This document shows, piece by piece, positions 1 through 6,947 of a stretch of 64,000 bases of DNA (position 1 is its first letter; every line of letters starts with the position of its first letter). Location: contig NZ_CP020694.1 in NCBI RefSeq assembly GCF_003611275.1, positions 1,550,001 to 1,614,000 of the forward strand, written 5' to 3'. A model generated the notes under the pieces. The model did not search any database, had not been told where the DNA came from, and worked only from the letters and a program-made list of their open reading frames with translations. A program made the position numbers and the translations under genes. The DNA comes from Sulfitobacter sp. D7. Its GTDB lineage: Bacteria > Pseudomonadota > Alphaproteobacteria > Rhodobacterales > Rhodobacteraceae.

Positions 1-551
1 CAGATCACCATCCCCACAGCCACGCCGATCAGCGGTACCGATCCGCCCGTGAGCGCGGAGAGCGCATGGGCGATACCATCGGGCGGGCCTGCGTTTAACT
101 GCCGGGGGAAGAGAAACGCACGCGCCGGGGCAAGGGGGCCAGAGAGCACGGCAAAGGCCGCCAGCCCCATGACCAAGACAATGACGAAGGCGCGCAGATC
201 ACCGCCACCAAGCCGCGCCAATGCGCCAAAGCCGCAGGTGCCCGCCAGTGCCATGCCGTAGCCGAAGATCAGCCCGCCAAAGATCGCGGGCGCCCAAGAA
301 AAAGCGATGGTCAGGTGAAAGGCGCGGTCGATGTTGATCAGGCCAAGACCGCCTAGGGTGAAACTGCCCAGCATCGCCACGCCGATGGCCAAACCCCACA
401 TGCGCATCCGGTGGCTGGAGCCGCCGTAAAGCAGATCTTCGATCGCGCCCAAAGTGCAGAACCGCCCCAATCGTGCGGCAAGGCCCAGCAATACGCCGCC
501 CAATCCACCCAAGAGGGCGGCGGTCAGCGGCTGGCCCAGAAGCTCAATCAT
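1..551 (-). CDS. soxT: YeeE/YedE-family sulfur transporter SoxT (C-terminus cut by window edge)
   Basis: This gene runs off the left edge, so only about 183 N-terminal residues are visible. The product is a multi-helix membrane protein of the YeeE/YedE (DUF395) family, whose characterised members import thiosulfate. Two hydrophobic repeats each carry a conserved cysteine: GRFCTLGAI near residue 30 and GTCGFGALARLGGGDLRAF near residue 105. The start ATG overlaps the end of soxR by 8 bp (ATGATTGA), so the two genes are translationally coupled in one leftward operon soxS-soxR-soxT. Family members beside sox clusters are usually called soxT and are thought to move a sulfur compound across the inner membrane. 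That role is inferred from family and position; the transported compound cannot be read from the sequence. Confidence 0.82.
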   Translation of the reverse strand, partial: MIELLGQPLTAALLGGLGGVLLGLAARLGRFCTLGAIEDLLYGGSSHRMRMWGLAIGVAMLGSFTLGGLGLINIDRAFHLTIAFSWAPAIFGGLIFGYGMALAGTCGFGALARLGGGDLRAFVIVLVMGLAAFAVLSGPLAPARAFLFPRQLNAGPPDGIAHALSALTGGSVPLIGVAVGMVI

Positions 552-882
552 CCTTGCAGAATAATTCGTAGACCAGTTCCAGCATTTTGCGGGGCCGATC
601 ATCGGCAAGTCGGTAGTATATCGTTTTACCGTCGCGCCGCGGTGTCACCAAACCTTCGAGCCTGAGCCGCGAGAGTTGCTGTGATACTGCCGCCTGCCGG
701 GTCGAAAGCAGCGCCTCTAGCTCGCTCACTGATTTCTCTCCCGAAACGAGATGACACAGGATCATCAACCGTCCCTCATGGCTGATCGCCTTGAGGAAAT
801 TCGATGCGGTCACGGCATTGGTCAGCATCCGGTCCATGTCTTCTTCAGACATGTCGGGTGTCATCACGGGCAGGGCTGTCAT
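544..882 (-). CDS. soxR: ArsR-family persulfide-responsive repressor SoxR
   Basis: The product is a 112-residue winged-helix repressor of the ArsR/SmtB family. The recognition region is STRQAAVSQQLSRLRLEGLV (about residues 60-79) and is followed by the wing RRDGKTIYYRL. There is no metal-binding ELCVCDL motif. Instead it has one cysteine at residue 43 (ILCHLVSGE) and one at residue 109 (ELFCKDD). That 66-residue spacing matches the reactive pair of SqrR (Cys41/Cys107), which forms a polysulfide bridge in the presence of sulfane sulfur. Release of sox promoters on sensing sulfane sulfur is therefore the likely mechanism. The gene overlaps soxS by 4 bp and soxT by 8 bp. Candidate operators are at 1280-1295, 2719-2734 and 6910-6925. 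Confidence 0.9.
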   Translation of the reverse strand: MTALPVMTPDMSEEDMDRMLTNAVTASNFLKAISHEGRLMILCHLVSGEKSVSELEALLSTRQAAVSQQLSRLRLEGLVTPRRDGKTIYYRLADDRPRKMLELVYELFCKDD

Positions 883-1241
883 TCGGTTGGTTCCTCGAAA
901 TCGGTCTTGTCGCGCAATAGCATGTTCAGCATGGGCCAGAAAAATTCCGCGCCGGGGTAGCCTTCGAGCCGGCCCAGTTCGGTGTCATCTTCAACCAGCA
1001 GGAAGGTCGGCGTAAATACCACCGCGCGCTGGGGGGTGACGCTGTCTTCGACGACAGAGATATCGACGCGGCGCAGCGGGGCAAACTCCCCTTCGGCGGT
1101 TTTGGGATAGGCGGGGGCGATCTCTTTGTCCCAGCGTTCGCAATAGATGCAGCCGGGCTGTTCGACCATGACCAGTTCCACCGCCCAAACGGGCAGGGCG
1201 GTAAAGGCCGCGAGGCTCAGGGCGGTCAGTGTGCGGATCAT
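879..1241 (-). CDS. soxS: SoxS periplasmic thioredoxin-like protein
   Basis: The product is about 120 residues with an N-terminal signal peptide (MIRTLTALSLAAFTALPVWA) and one thioredoxin-type motif, QPGCIYCERWD, just after it. In Paracoccus, SoxS is a periplasmic thiol-disulfide protein that keeps the SoxY carrier cysteine active. The start at 1241 was chosen because it puts the signal peptide at the N-terminus; an upstream in-frame start at 1271 would add ten polar residues. The stop overlaps the soxR start by 4 bp (ATGA), so soxS, soxR and soxT form one operon. The gene diverges from soxV and shares an intergenic region that carries a candidate SoxR operator. Confidence 0.88.
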   Translation of the reverse strand: MIRTLTALSLAAFTALPVWAVELVMVEQPGCIYCERWDKEIAPAYPKTAEGEFAPLRRVDISVVEDSVTPQRAVVFTPTFLLVEDDTELGRLEGYPGAEFFWPMLNMLLRDKTDFEEPTE

Positions 1242-1279
1242 TGGCTTGCCTGATTGACGTTTGGACAACACTCAACGTA

Positions 1280-1295
1280 ATTTGAATATGTGAAT
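1280..1295. promoter_or_regulatory. Candidate SoxR operator, soxS/soxV divergent promoter
   Basis: The 16-mer ATTTGAATATGTGAAT fits ATTC-N8-GAAT with one mismatch. It lies between the divergent soxS and soxV starts. Its first 14 bases recur exactly at 6924-6937 in front of soxC. Confidence 0.55.
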
Positions 1296-1338
1296 TGTTC
1301 AAGCGCGGCGGCATGTGTCGGCGCAGGCAGGGGGTAAC

Positions 1339-2076
1339 ATGTTCGACATCACCTATGCAGGCGCGCTGCTGGCGGGGCTGCTCAGCTTCTTTACGCCCTG
1401 CATTCTGCCTATGGTGCCGTTCTACCTCAGCTATATGGCGGGGCTCAGCGTGACCGAATTGCGTGGCGATGGCGCGATTGCGCCGGGGGCGCAGCGGCGG
1501 TTGGTGCTGTCTTCGGTGCTCTTTGCGCTTGGGGTCTCGACGATCTTTGTGCTCTTGGGCATGGGGGCCACAGCCTTGGGGCAGGTGTTTACGCAATACC
1601 TTGAGCCGCTGAGCTGGGTGGCGGCGGCGATCTTGTTGGTCTTTGGCCTGCATTTTCTGGGCGTCATCAAGGTGCCGCTGCTCTACCGCGAAGCGCGGTT
1701 AGAGGGGGGCGGCAAGCCCACGTCGATCTGGGGCGCCTATGTGATGGGGTTGGCCTTTGGCTTTGGCTGGACGCCCTGTGTGGGCCCGGCGCTGGCGGCG
1801 ATCTTGATGATTGCCTCGGGCATGGGTGACATCACGCGGGGTGGGCTGCTGTTGGCGGCCTATGGCGCGGGGATGACCGCGCCCTTCGTGGTCGCGGCGC
1901 TGTTTGCAAAGCCGTTTCTCAACTGGGCCGCGCGGCATATGGCGCTGGTGCAAAAGGTGGAAAAGGCGATGGGGGTCATGCTGATCCTCTTTGCCGTGCT
2001 GATCGTGACGGGCGGGGTGCAATTGATCGCGGATGCGATGATCCGTTGGTTCCCCAGCTTCACGACGTTAGGGTAA
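1339..2076 (+). CDS. soxV: SoxV, CcdA-family transmembrane thiol transporter
   Basis: The 245-residue product is an integral membrane protein of the CcdA/DsbD-beta family. It has six hydrophobic segments and the two paired motifs FTPCILPMVPF (about residue 20) and GWTPCVGPAL (about residue 146), which hold the redox cysteines. SoxV passes electrons from cytoplasmic thioredoxin to periplasmic SoxW and so keeps the Sox thiol proteins reduced. The ATG at 1339 follows AGGGGG by 3-4 bases and begins at the family's usual point; a GTG at 1315 would add eight residues without a good ribosome-binding site. soxW follows 25 bp downstream, and the pair is divergent from soxSR. Confidence 0.92.
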   Translation: MFDITYAGALLAGLLSFFTPCILPMVPFYLSYMAGLSVTELRGDGAIAPGAQRRLVLSSVLFALGVSTIFVLLGMGATALGQVFTQYLEPLSWVAAAILLVFGLHFLGVIKVPLLYREARLEGGGKPTSIWGAYVMGLAFGFGWTPCVGPALAAILMIASGMGDITRGGLLLAAYGAGMTAPFVVAALFAKPFLNWAARHMALVQKVEKAMGVMLILFAVLIVTGGVQLIADAMIRWFPSFTTLG

Positions 2077-2101
2077 CCGCAACAAGGAGGAGGACGCCAA
2101 G

Positions 2102-2686
2102 ATGATTATCTCAAGGATAGGGGCCGCAGTGGCGGCAGCGGTGCTGGCTTGGCCATTGGCCGCGGCGGAACTGGGCGACGACGGGCTGCACAAGACGGCA
2201 TGGATGCGCGACACCTTCAAAGACCTGCGCGAGGATCTGGAGGAGGCCGGGGCCGAGGACAAGCGCTTGATGCTGATGTTCGAGCAGCGCGGCTGTATCT
2301 ACTGCACAAAAATGCATGAGGAAGTCTTTCCCGCCGCTGAGATCGCCGATTACATCGAAGAAAACTACTTCGTTGTGCAGCTAAACTTGCATGGCGATAT
2401 CGAAGTGACCGATTTCGATGGCGAGACCCTCTCGGAAAAGCAGATGGCGCGGAAATGGGGGATTCTCTTTACCCCGACGATGATGTTCCTCCCGCCTGAG
2501 GTGGCCGAAGGCGCGACAGCGCCGCAAGCCGCGGTGGCAGTGATGCCGGGCGCATTTGGCAAGGGCACGACGCTGGATATGCTGACGTGGGTCAATGAGG
2601 AACGCTACGCCCTTGAGGGGGCTGAGGATTTCCAACGCTACCACGCGCGGATGATCCAAGAGCGCAACAATGGCAGCACGGATTGA
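2102..2686 (+). CDS. soxW: SoxW periplasmic thioredoxin
   Basis: The 194-residue product has a signal peptide (MIISRIGAAVAAAVLAWPLA), an acidic stretch, and a thioredoxin-like domain with the active-site motif EQRGCIYCTKMHEEVF near residue 65. The later FTPTMMF supplies the cis-proline expected of the fold. In Paracoccus, SoxW is the periplasmic partner reduced by the membrane protein SoxV. The gene follows soxV closely behind a purine-rich AAGGAGGAGG, so the two are surely cotranscribed. Its C-terminus is hydrophilic and carries no membrane anchor. Confidence 0.9.
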   Translation: MIISRIGAAVAAAVLAWPLAAAELGDDGLHKTAWMRDTFKDLREDLEEAGAEDKRLMLMFEQRGCIYCTKMHEEVFPAAEIADYIEENYFVVQLNLHGDIEVTDFDGETLSEKQMARKWGILFTPTMMFLPPEVAEGATAPQAAVAVMPGAFGKGTTLDMLTWVNEERYALEGAEDFQRYHARMIQERNNGSTD

Positions 2687-2718
2687 CCGATGAAAAGCGG
2701 CGCTGCGCGGGTAAAGCT

Positions 2719-2734
2719 ATTCAAAAGTTTGAAT
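2719..2734. promoter_or_regulatory. Candidate SoxR operator upstream of soxX
   Basis: ATTCAAAAGTTTGAAT is a perfect inverted repeat (7-bp arms, 2-bp centre) and an exact ATTC-N8-GAAT match. It lies about 88 bp before the soxX start, in the 136-bp gap after soxW, where the soxXYZA promoter is expected. Confidence 0.65.
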
Positions 2735-2822
2735 TTGTTGTTGCGCCGCGCCGCATCCCTGTCTTAGGGTCAGGTAAACCGGATCACACATCACCGTGAT
2801 CGGCACTGGGAGGAAGTTTTCG

Positions 2823-3296
2823 ATGATGAGATGGATCGCCGCCGCAATTGTGTCGGGCGCGCCCGTTCTGGCCGCCGCTGAAACCGTGGCACCTGCCGAC
2901 GTGACCTATGATGACTATGGTTCGGTTGAACAATCCTTGACCGGCACGGCCGGAGACGCCGCCAGCGGTGCCGCCATCGTCGGCAACAAAAAGGCGGGCA
3001 ACTGCGTGGCCTGCCACCAGATCGGCGCGCTCAGCGATGTGCCTTTCCAAGGTGAGATCGGCCCGATGCTTGACGGGGCGGGCGACCGCTGGACCGAGGC
3101 AGAGCTGCGCGGCATCGTTGCCAACAGCAAAATGACCTTCGAAGGCTCGATGATGCCGTCTTACTACAAGACGAGCGGGTACATCCGCCCCGGCGATGGT
3201 TTCACCGGCAAGGCCGCGTCTGAGCCGCTGCCGCCCCTGTTGGACGCCCAGCAGATCGAAGATATCGTGGCGTTCTTGGTCACGTTGAAAGAGTAA
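2823..3296 (+). CDS. soxX: SoxX monohaem cytochrome c
   Basis: The 157-residue product has a signal peptide (MMRWIAAAIVSGAPVLAAAE) and one class I haem-binding site, NCVACHQIG, near residue 60. A distal methionine ligand lies in the GSMMPSYY stretch. SoxX is the small subunit of SoxXA, which couples thiosulfate oxidatively to the carrier cysteine of SoxY and passes electrons to cytochrome c. The ATG at 2823 lies behind GGGAGGAAG; a GTG at 2796 is open but would push the signal peptide inward. This is the first gene of the rightward soxXYZA run. Confidence 0.93.
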   Translation: MMRWIAAAIVSGAPVLAAAETVAPADVTYDDYGSVEQSLTGTAGDAASGAAIVGNKKAGNCVACHQIGALSDVPFQGEIGPMLDGAGDRWTEAELRGIVANSKMTFEGSMMPSYYKTSGYIRPGDGFTGKAASEPLPPLLDAQQIEDIVAFLVTLKE

Positions 3297-3411
3297 CGCG
3301 GGGCCCGTCGCAGCCAAGGGGCGGCGGAAGGCTCGACAGATCATCGCGGTCAGCGCACCGCGGCAATGGAATAACGGCGCAGAGCGCCGCTGACGCATAA
3401 GGAGATGAGAG

Positions 3412-3831
3412 ATGAACTTCTCAAGACGTGAAACTTTCGGCCTCGGCCTTGGTGCCGTGGCGCTGACCATGCTGCCCGTGGGGGCCTCTGCCGCCACGGT
3501 CGACGAGCTGATCGCGGAATTCACAGGCGGGGCCGATATGGCCGACACCGGCGTGACCCTGACCGCCCCCGAAATTGCTGAGAACGGCAACACCGTGCCA
3601 ATCTCGGTCGAAGCGCCGGGTGCTTCCGCGATCATGGTGCTGGCCACTGGCAACCCGACACCGCCCGTCGGCACCTTCAACTTCGGCCCCTTGGCAGGGA
3701 GCCGCAGCGCCTCCACCCGCATTCGTTTGGCCACGACCCAAGACGTTGTTGCCATCGCCAAGCTGGAAGACGGCACATTCGCCCGCACCAGCGCAGAGAT
3801 CAAAGTCACAATCGGCGGCTGCGGCGGCTAA
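3412..3831 (+). CDS. soxY: SoxY sulfur-carrier protein
   Basis: The 139-residue product has a Tat signal (NFSRRETFGLGLGAVALTML) and ends in VTIGGCGG. That GGCGG terminus is the flexible carrier arm whose cysteine holds the sulfur intermediate through the whole Sox cycle. The Tat signal suits export of the folded SoxYZ dimer, because SoxZ has no signal of its own. The start follows AAGGAGATGAGAG. The 115-bp spacer after soxX contains short G+C-rich stems (for example CGGCGC-AGA-GCGCCG at 3375-3389) that may stabilise or process the mRNA. soxZ follows 33 bp downstream. Confidence 0.95.
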   Translation: MNFSRRETFGLGLGAVALTMLPVGASAATVDELIAEFTGGADMADTGVTLTAPEIAENGNTVPISVEAPGASAIMVLATGNPTPPVGTFNFGPLAGSRSASTRIRLATTQDVVAIAKLEDGTFARTSAEIKVTIGGCGG

Positions 3832-3864
3832 GCCCGCGCGCCCCAATTTTCAGGAGTTTTCAAA

Positions 3865-4194
3865 ATGGCAGAAGGTGTAACCCCTCGCGTCAAAGTGCCG
3901 AAAAAAGCCGAGACAGGTGAGGTCATCACGATCAAGACCCTTATCAGCCACCCGATGGAATCGGGCCAGCGCAAAGACGGCGACGGCAACGTCATCCCGC
4001 GTTCGATCATCAACCGCTTCACCGCCGAATTCAATGGCGAGAGCGTGATCGACGTGAAGATGGAACCGGCGATGTCGACCAACCCCTATTTCGAATTTGA
4101 CGCCACCGTGCCAGAGGCCGGCGACTTCAAATTCACGTGGTACGATGACGACGGTTCGGTCTACGAAGAAGTCAAATCCATCACGGTCGGCTGA
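3865..4194 (+). CDS. soxZ: SoxZ sulfur-carrier partner
   Basis: The 109-residue product is an immunoglobulin-like beta protein with the family pattern PRVKVPKKAETGEVITIKT at the N-terminus and FKFTWYDDDGSVYEE near the end. It has no signal peptide and is probably carried to the periplasm bound to Tat-targeted SoxY. SoxZ forms the SoxYZ dimer and docks it to SoxXA, SoxB and SoxCD. The start has a clear AGGAG ten bases upstream. Its place directly after soxY and before soxA is the standard order. Confidence 0.95.
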   Translation: MAEGVTPRVKVPKKAETGEVITIKTLISHPMESGQRKDGDGNVIPRSIINRFTAEFNGESVIDVKMEPAMSTNPYFEFDATVPEAGDFKFTWYDDDGSVYEEVKSITVG

Positions 4195-4237
4195 TCCCGC
4201 ATCAGCCAGCACCATGCGTGGAACAGGGAGGAAAGAC

Positions 4238-5086
4238 ATGAAATTCAAGGCAATGACCGCTGTCGCGGCGCTTTTGGTGGCCGCCCCCATGCTGGGGATG
4301 GCCGATGAGGAGGCCGAGCTTGTCGTCAACGGCGAGATCGAGATGGTGACCAAAACCGATGCGCCCGCACATCTTGAGGGGGCAGTGCCGGAAATCATGT
4401 CTGGCTGGCGCTTTCGTTCGGCAGAGACCCAGCAAACGCAGATGGACGACTTCGACAACCCCGGCATGATCTTTGTCGACCAAGCGCAAGCGGCTTGGGA
4501 CACGGCAGAGGGCAGCGAGGGCAAGTCCTGCGCGTCGTGTCACAATGACGTGGAATCGATGGAAGGCGTCCGCGCGGTCTATCCAAAGTGGAACGAAGAG
4601 GCGGGCGAAGTGCGCACGCTTGCGATGCAGATCAACGACTGCCGCGAGAACCAGATGGGCGCAGAGCCTTATAAATACACTGGCAACGACATGACCGCGA
4701 TGGAGGCGCTGATCTCGGTCCAGTCACGCGGCATGCCGGTCAATGTGGCGATCGACGGCCCGGCCCAAAGCACTTGGGAACAGGGCAAAGAGATGTACTA
4801 CACCCGCTACGGTCAACTTGAGCTGAGCTGCGCCAATTGTCACGAAGACAACTACGGCAACATGATCCGCGCCGACCATCTGAGCCAAGGTCAGATCAAC
4901 GGCTTTCCGGTGTACCGCCTGAAAAACACCAAGCTCAACAGCAGCCACGCGCGTTTCAAGGGTTGCGTGCGTGACACCCGAGCCGAGACTTTTAGCCCCG
5001 GCAGCCCCGAGTTCGTGGCGCTTGAGCTTTACGTCGCCAGCCGCGGCAACGGCCTGTCGGTCGAAGCGCCTTCGGTGCGTAACTGA
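4238..5086 (+). CDS. soxA: SoxA dihaem cytochrome c
   Basis: The 282-residue product has a signal peptide (MKFKAMTAVAALLVAAPMLG) and two haem sites, CASCHND near residue 97 and CANCHED near residue 197. The two sites make it the dihaem form found in Rhodovulum and Paracoccus. A later cysteine in RFKGCVRD (about residue 241) is the expected persulfide haem ligand of the active site. With SoxX it starts the cycle by conjugating thiosulfate to SoxY. The ATG at 4238 is preceded by GGGAGGAAAG; an open frame extends further upstream but overlaps soxZ and lacks a signal peptide. Confidence 0.95.
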   Translation: MKFKAMTAVAALLVAAPMLGMADEEAELVVNGEIEMVTKTDAPAHLEGAVPEIMSGWRFRSAETQQTQMDDFDNPGMIFVDQAQAAWDTAEGSEGKSCASCHNDVESMEGVRAVYPKWNEEAGEVRTLAMQINDCRENQMGAEPYKYTGNDMTAMEALISVQSRGMPVNVAIDGPAQSTWEQGKEMYYTRYGQLELSCANCHEDNYGNMIRADHLSQGQINGFPVYRLKNTKLNSSHARFKGCVRDTRAETFSPGSPEFVALELYVASRGNGLSVEAPSVRN

Positions 5087-5116
5087 TATCATATTCGGGC
5101 GTTTTGCCTGACCTGA

Positions 5117-5141
5117 TCCCGCCCCTCACGAGGGGGCGGGA
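5117..5141 (+). other. Strong hairpin between soxA and soxB
   Basis: TCCCGCCCC pairs with GGGGCGGGA around a 7-nt loop, 31 bp after the soxA stop. The following CCTTTCCCTGTTTT is T-rich but is not a clean U-tract. It may be a leaky terminator or an mRNA-stability element that sets soxXYZA above soxBCD. Confidence 0.5.
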
Positions 5142-5173
5142 CCTTTCCCTGTTTTCAAGTGATGGAGCGTAAC

Positions 5174-6874
5174 ATGCTGTCTCGCCGCGATTTTTTGCAA
5201 ATGTCTATGGCTGCGGCCTCCATCTACGGCGGCTCGGGCTTCGGCAACTGGGCGCGGCTGGCGGCGCAGGACCGTTTCGATCAGGACGCGCTTCTGGAAT
5301 TCGAGAAGTTCGGCAATGTCACCCTGATGCATGTGACCGACATCCACGCGCAGCTGAAGCCGATCTATTTCCGTGAGCCATCGGTCAACATCGGCGTCGG
5401 CGACAACCGCGGCAAGGTGCCCCATATCACCGGCGAGGATTTCCGCATTCGCTATGGCATCGGCGGCGGCACGCCGCTGGATTACGCGCTGACCTATGAT
5501 GATTTCGTCGCCCAAGCGCAGGCCTACGGCAAGGTGGGCGGGCTTGACCGCGTAGCGACCGTGCTCAACGCGATCCGCGCCGACCGGCCTGATGCGCTGC
5601 TTTTGGACGGCGGGGATACGTGGCACGGCTCGATGACCTGTCTCAAGACCCAAGGGCAGGACATGGTCAACGTGATGAACGCGCTGAAGCCCGACGCGAT
5701 GACCTTCCATTGGGAGTTTACGTTGGGGTCGGAACGGGTGCAGGAGATGGTCGAGGGGCTGCCCTTTGCCGCCCTTGGCCAGAACATCTTTGACCGCGAA
5801 TGGGACGAGCCTGCGGAACTGTTCAAACCCTACGAGTTTTTCGAGCGCGGCGGCGTGAAGATCGCCGTGATCGGGCAGGCTTTCCCCTACATGCCCATCG
5901 CCAACCCTGGCTGGATGTTCCCCGAATATTCCTTTGGCATCCGCGATGAGCATATGCAGGAGATGGTCGACGAGGTCCGCGCGCAAGGCGCCGAACTGGT
6001 CGTCTGCCTCAGCCACAATGGCTTTGATGTCGACAAGAAGATGGCCGGGATCGTCAAGGGGATCGACGTGATCCTGTCGGGTCACACCCATGACGCGCTG
6101 CCCGAACCGGTGTTGGTGGGGCAGACGCATATCATCGCCTCTGGCTCGAACGGGAAATTCGTTTCCCGCGTGGATCTGGACGTGCGCGATGGCAAGATGA
6201 TGGGCATCCGGCACAAGCTGATCCCAATTTTCTCGGACCTCATCACACCCGATCAAGAGGTGGCCAAGTTGATCGACGCGCAGCGTGCGCCTTATCTGGA
6301 TGAGTTGACCCATGTGGTCGGGCAGTCCGACGCGCTGCTCTACCGCCGGGGTAACTTCAACGGCACGTGGGATGACCTCATCTGCGACGCCCTGCTGAGC
6401 GAACGCGATGCCGAGATCGCGCTGAGCCCCGGTGTGCGGTGGGGGCCGTCGATCCTGCCGGGCCAAGACATCACGCGCGAAGATATCTTTAACGTTACCT
6501 CGATGACCTATCCCAATGCCTATCGCACGGAAATGACAGGGGAATTTCTGAAGGTCGTGCTGGAAGACGTGGGCGACAACCTGTTCAACCCCGACCCCTA
6601 TTACCAGCAGGGCGGCGACATGGTGCGCGTCGGCGGCATGGGCTTTAAAATGGACATCGCCAAGCCGCAGGGTGAGCGGATCAGCGACATGACCTTGCTC
6701 AGTTCCGGTGAGCCGATTGACCCGCAGCGGAACTATGTCGTCGCCGGATGGGCCTCTGTCAACGAGGGCACCGAAGGGCCGCCGATTTGGGATGTGGTCG
6801 AAAGCCATATCGCTAAATTGGGAACGGTTTCCGATGGCGCACGCACGCCAGTGGAAATCGTTCTGCCAGACTGA
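5174..6874 (+). CDS. soxB: SoxB thiosulfohydrolase
   Basis: The 566-residue product is a 5'-nucleotidase-like metallophosphoesterase with a Tat signal (LSRRDFLQMSMAAASIYGG). The dimanganese-site motifs are in order: HVTDIHAQ (about residue 53), LDGGDTWHGS, LSHNGFD and LSGHTHD. SoxB removes the terminal sulfonate as sulfate from SoxY-bound intermediates. The start at 5174 has GGAG six bases upstream; GTG 5159 and ATG 5162 are also open but have no ribosome-binding site and put residues before the Tat motif. A strong hairpin separates the gene from soxA. Confidence 0.95.
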   Translation: MLSRRDFLQMSMAAASIYGGSGFGNWARLAAQDRFDQDALLEFEKFGNVTLMHVTDIHAQLKPIYFREPSVNIGVGDNRGKVPHITGEDFRIRYGIGGGTPLDYALTYDDFVAQAQAYGKVGGLDRVATVLNAIRADRPDALLLDGGDTWHGSMTCLKTQGQDMVNVMNALKPDAMTFHWEFTLGSERVQEMVEGLPFAALGQNIFDREWDEPAELFKPYEFFERGGVKIAVIGQAFPYMPIANPGWMFPEYSFGIRDEHMQEMVDEVRAQGAELVVCLSHNGFDVDKKMAGIVKGIDVILSGHTHDALPEPVLVGQTHIIASGSNGKFVSRVDLDVRDGKMMGIRHKLIPIFSDLITPDQEVAKLIDAQRAPYLDELTHVVGQSDALLYRRGNFNGTWDDLICDALLSERDAEIALSPGVRWGPSILPGQDITREDIFNVTSMTYPNAYRTEMTGEFLKVVLEDVGDNLFNPDPYYQQGGDMVRVGGMGFKMDIAKPQGERISDMTLLSSGEPIDPQRNYVVAGWASVNEGTEGPPIWDVVESHIAKLGTVSDGARTPVEIVLPD

Positions 6875-6909
6875 GAAAAAGCAGAATAGGGGTTCTCACG
6901 CACCAACAA

Positions 6910-6939
6910 ATTCAATAAAATGAATTTGAATATGTGAGG
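6910..6939. promoter_or_regulatory. Candidate double SoxR operator upstream of soxC
   Basis: An exact ATTC-N8-GAAT site (ATTCAATAAAATGAAT, 6910-6925) overlaps a degenerate one at 6924-6939. The degenerate site shares 14 bases with the soxS/soxV operator. The pair lies 8 bp before soxC, in the gap after soxB, and suggests a separate sulfur-controlled promoter for soxCD. Confidence 0.6.
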
Positions 6940-6947
6940 GCCACGAC

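Noticed and set aside
5126..6808. 560-codon open frame opposite soxB
   Set aside because: It is a GC-bias shadow. The soxB motifs, signal and ribosome-binding site are on the plus strand, and the antisense protein is rich in His/Arg/Ala with no motif.
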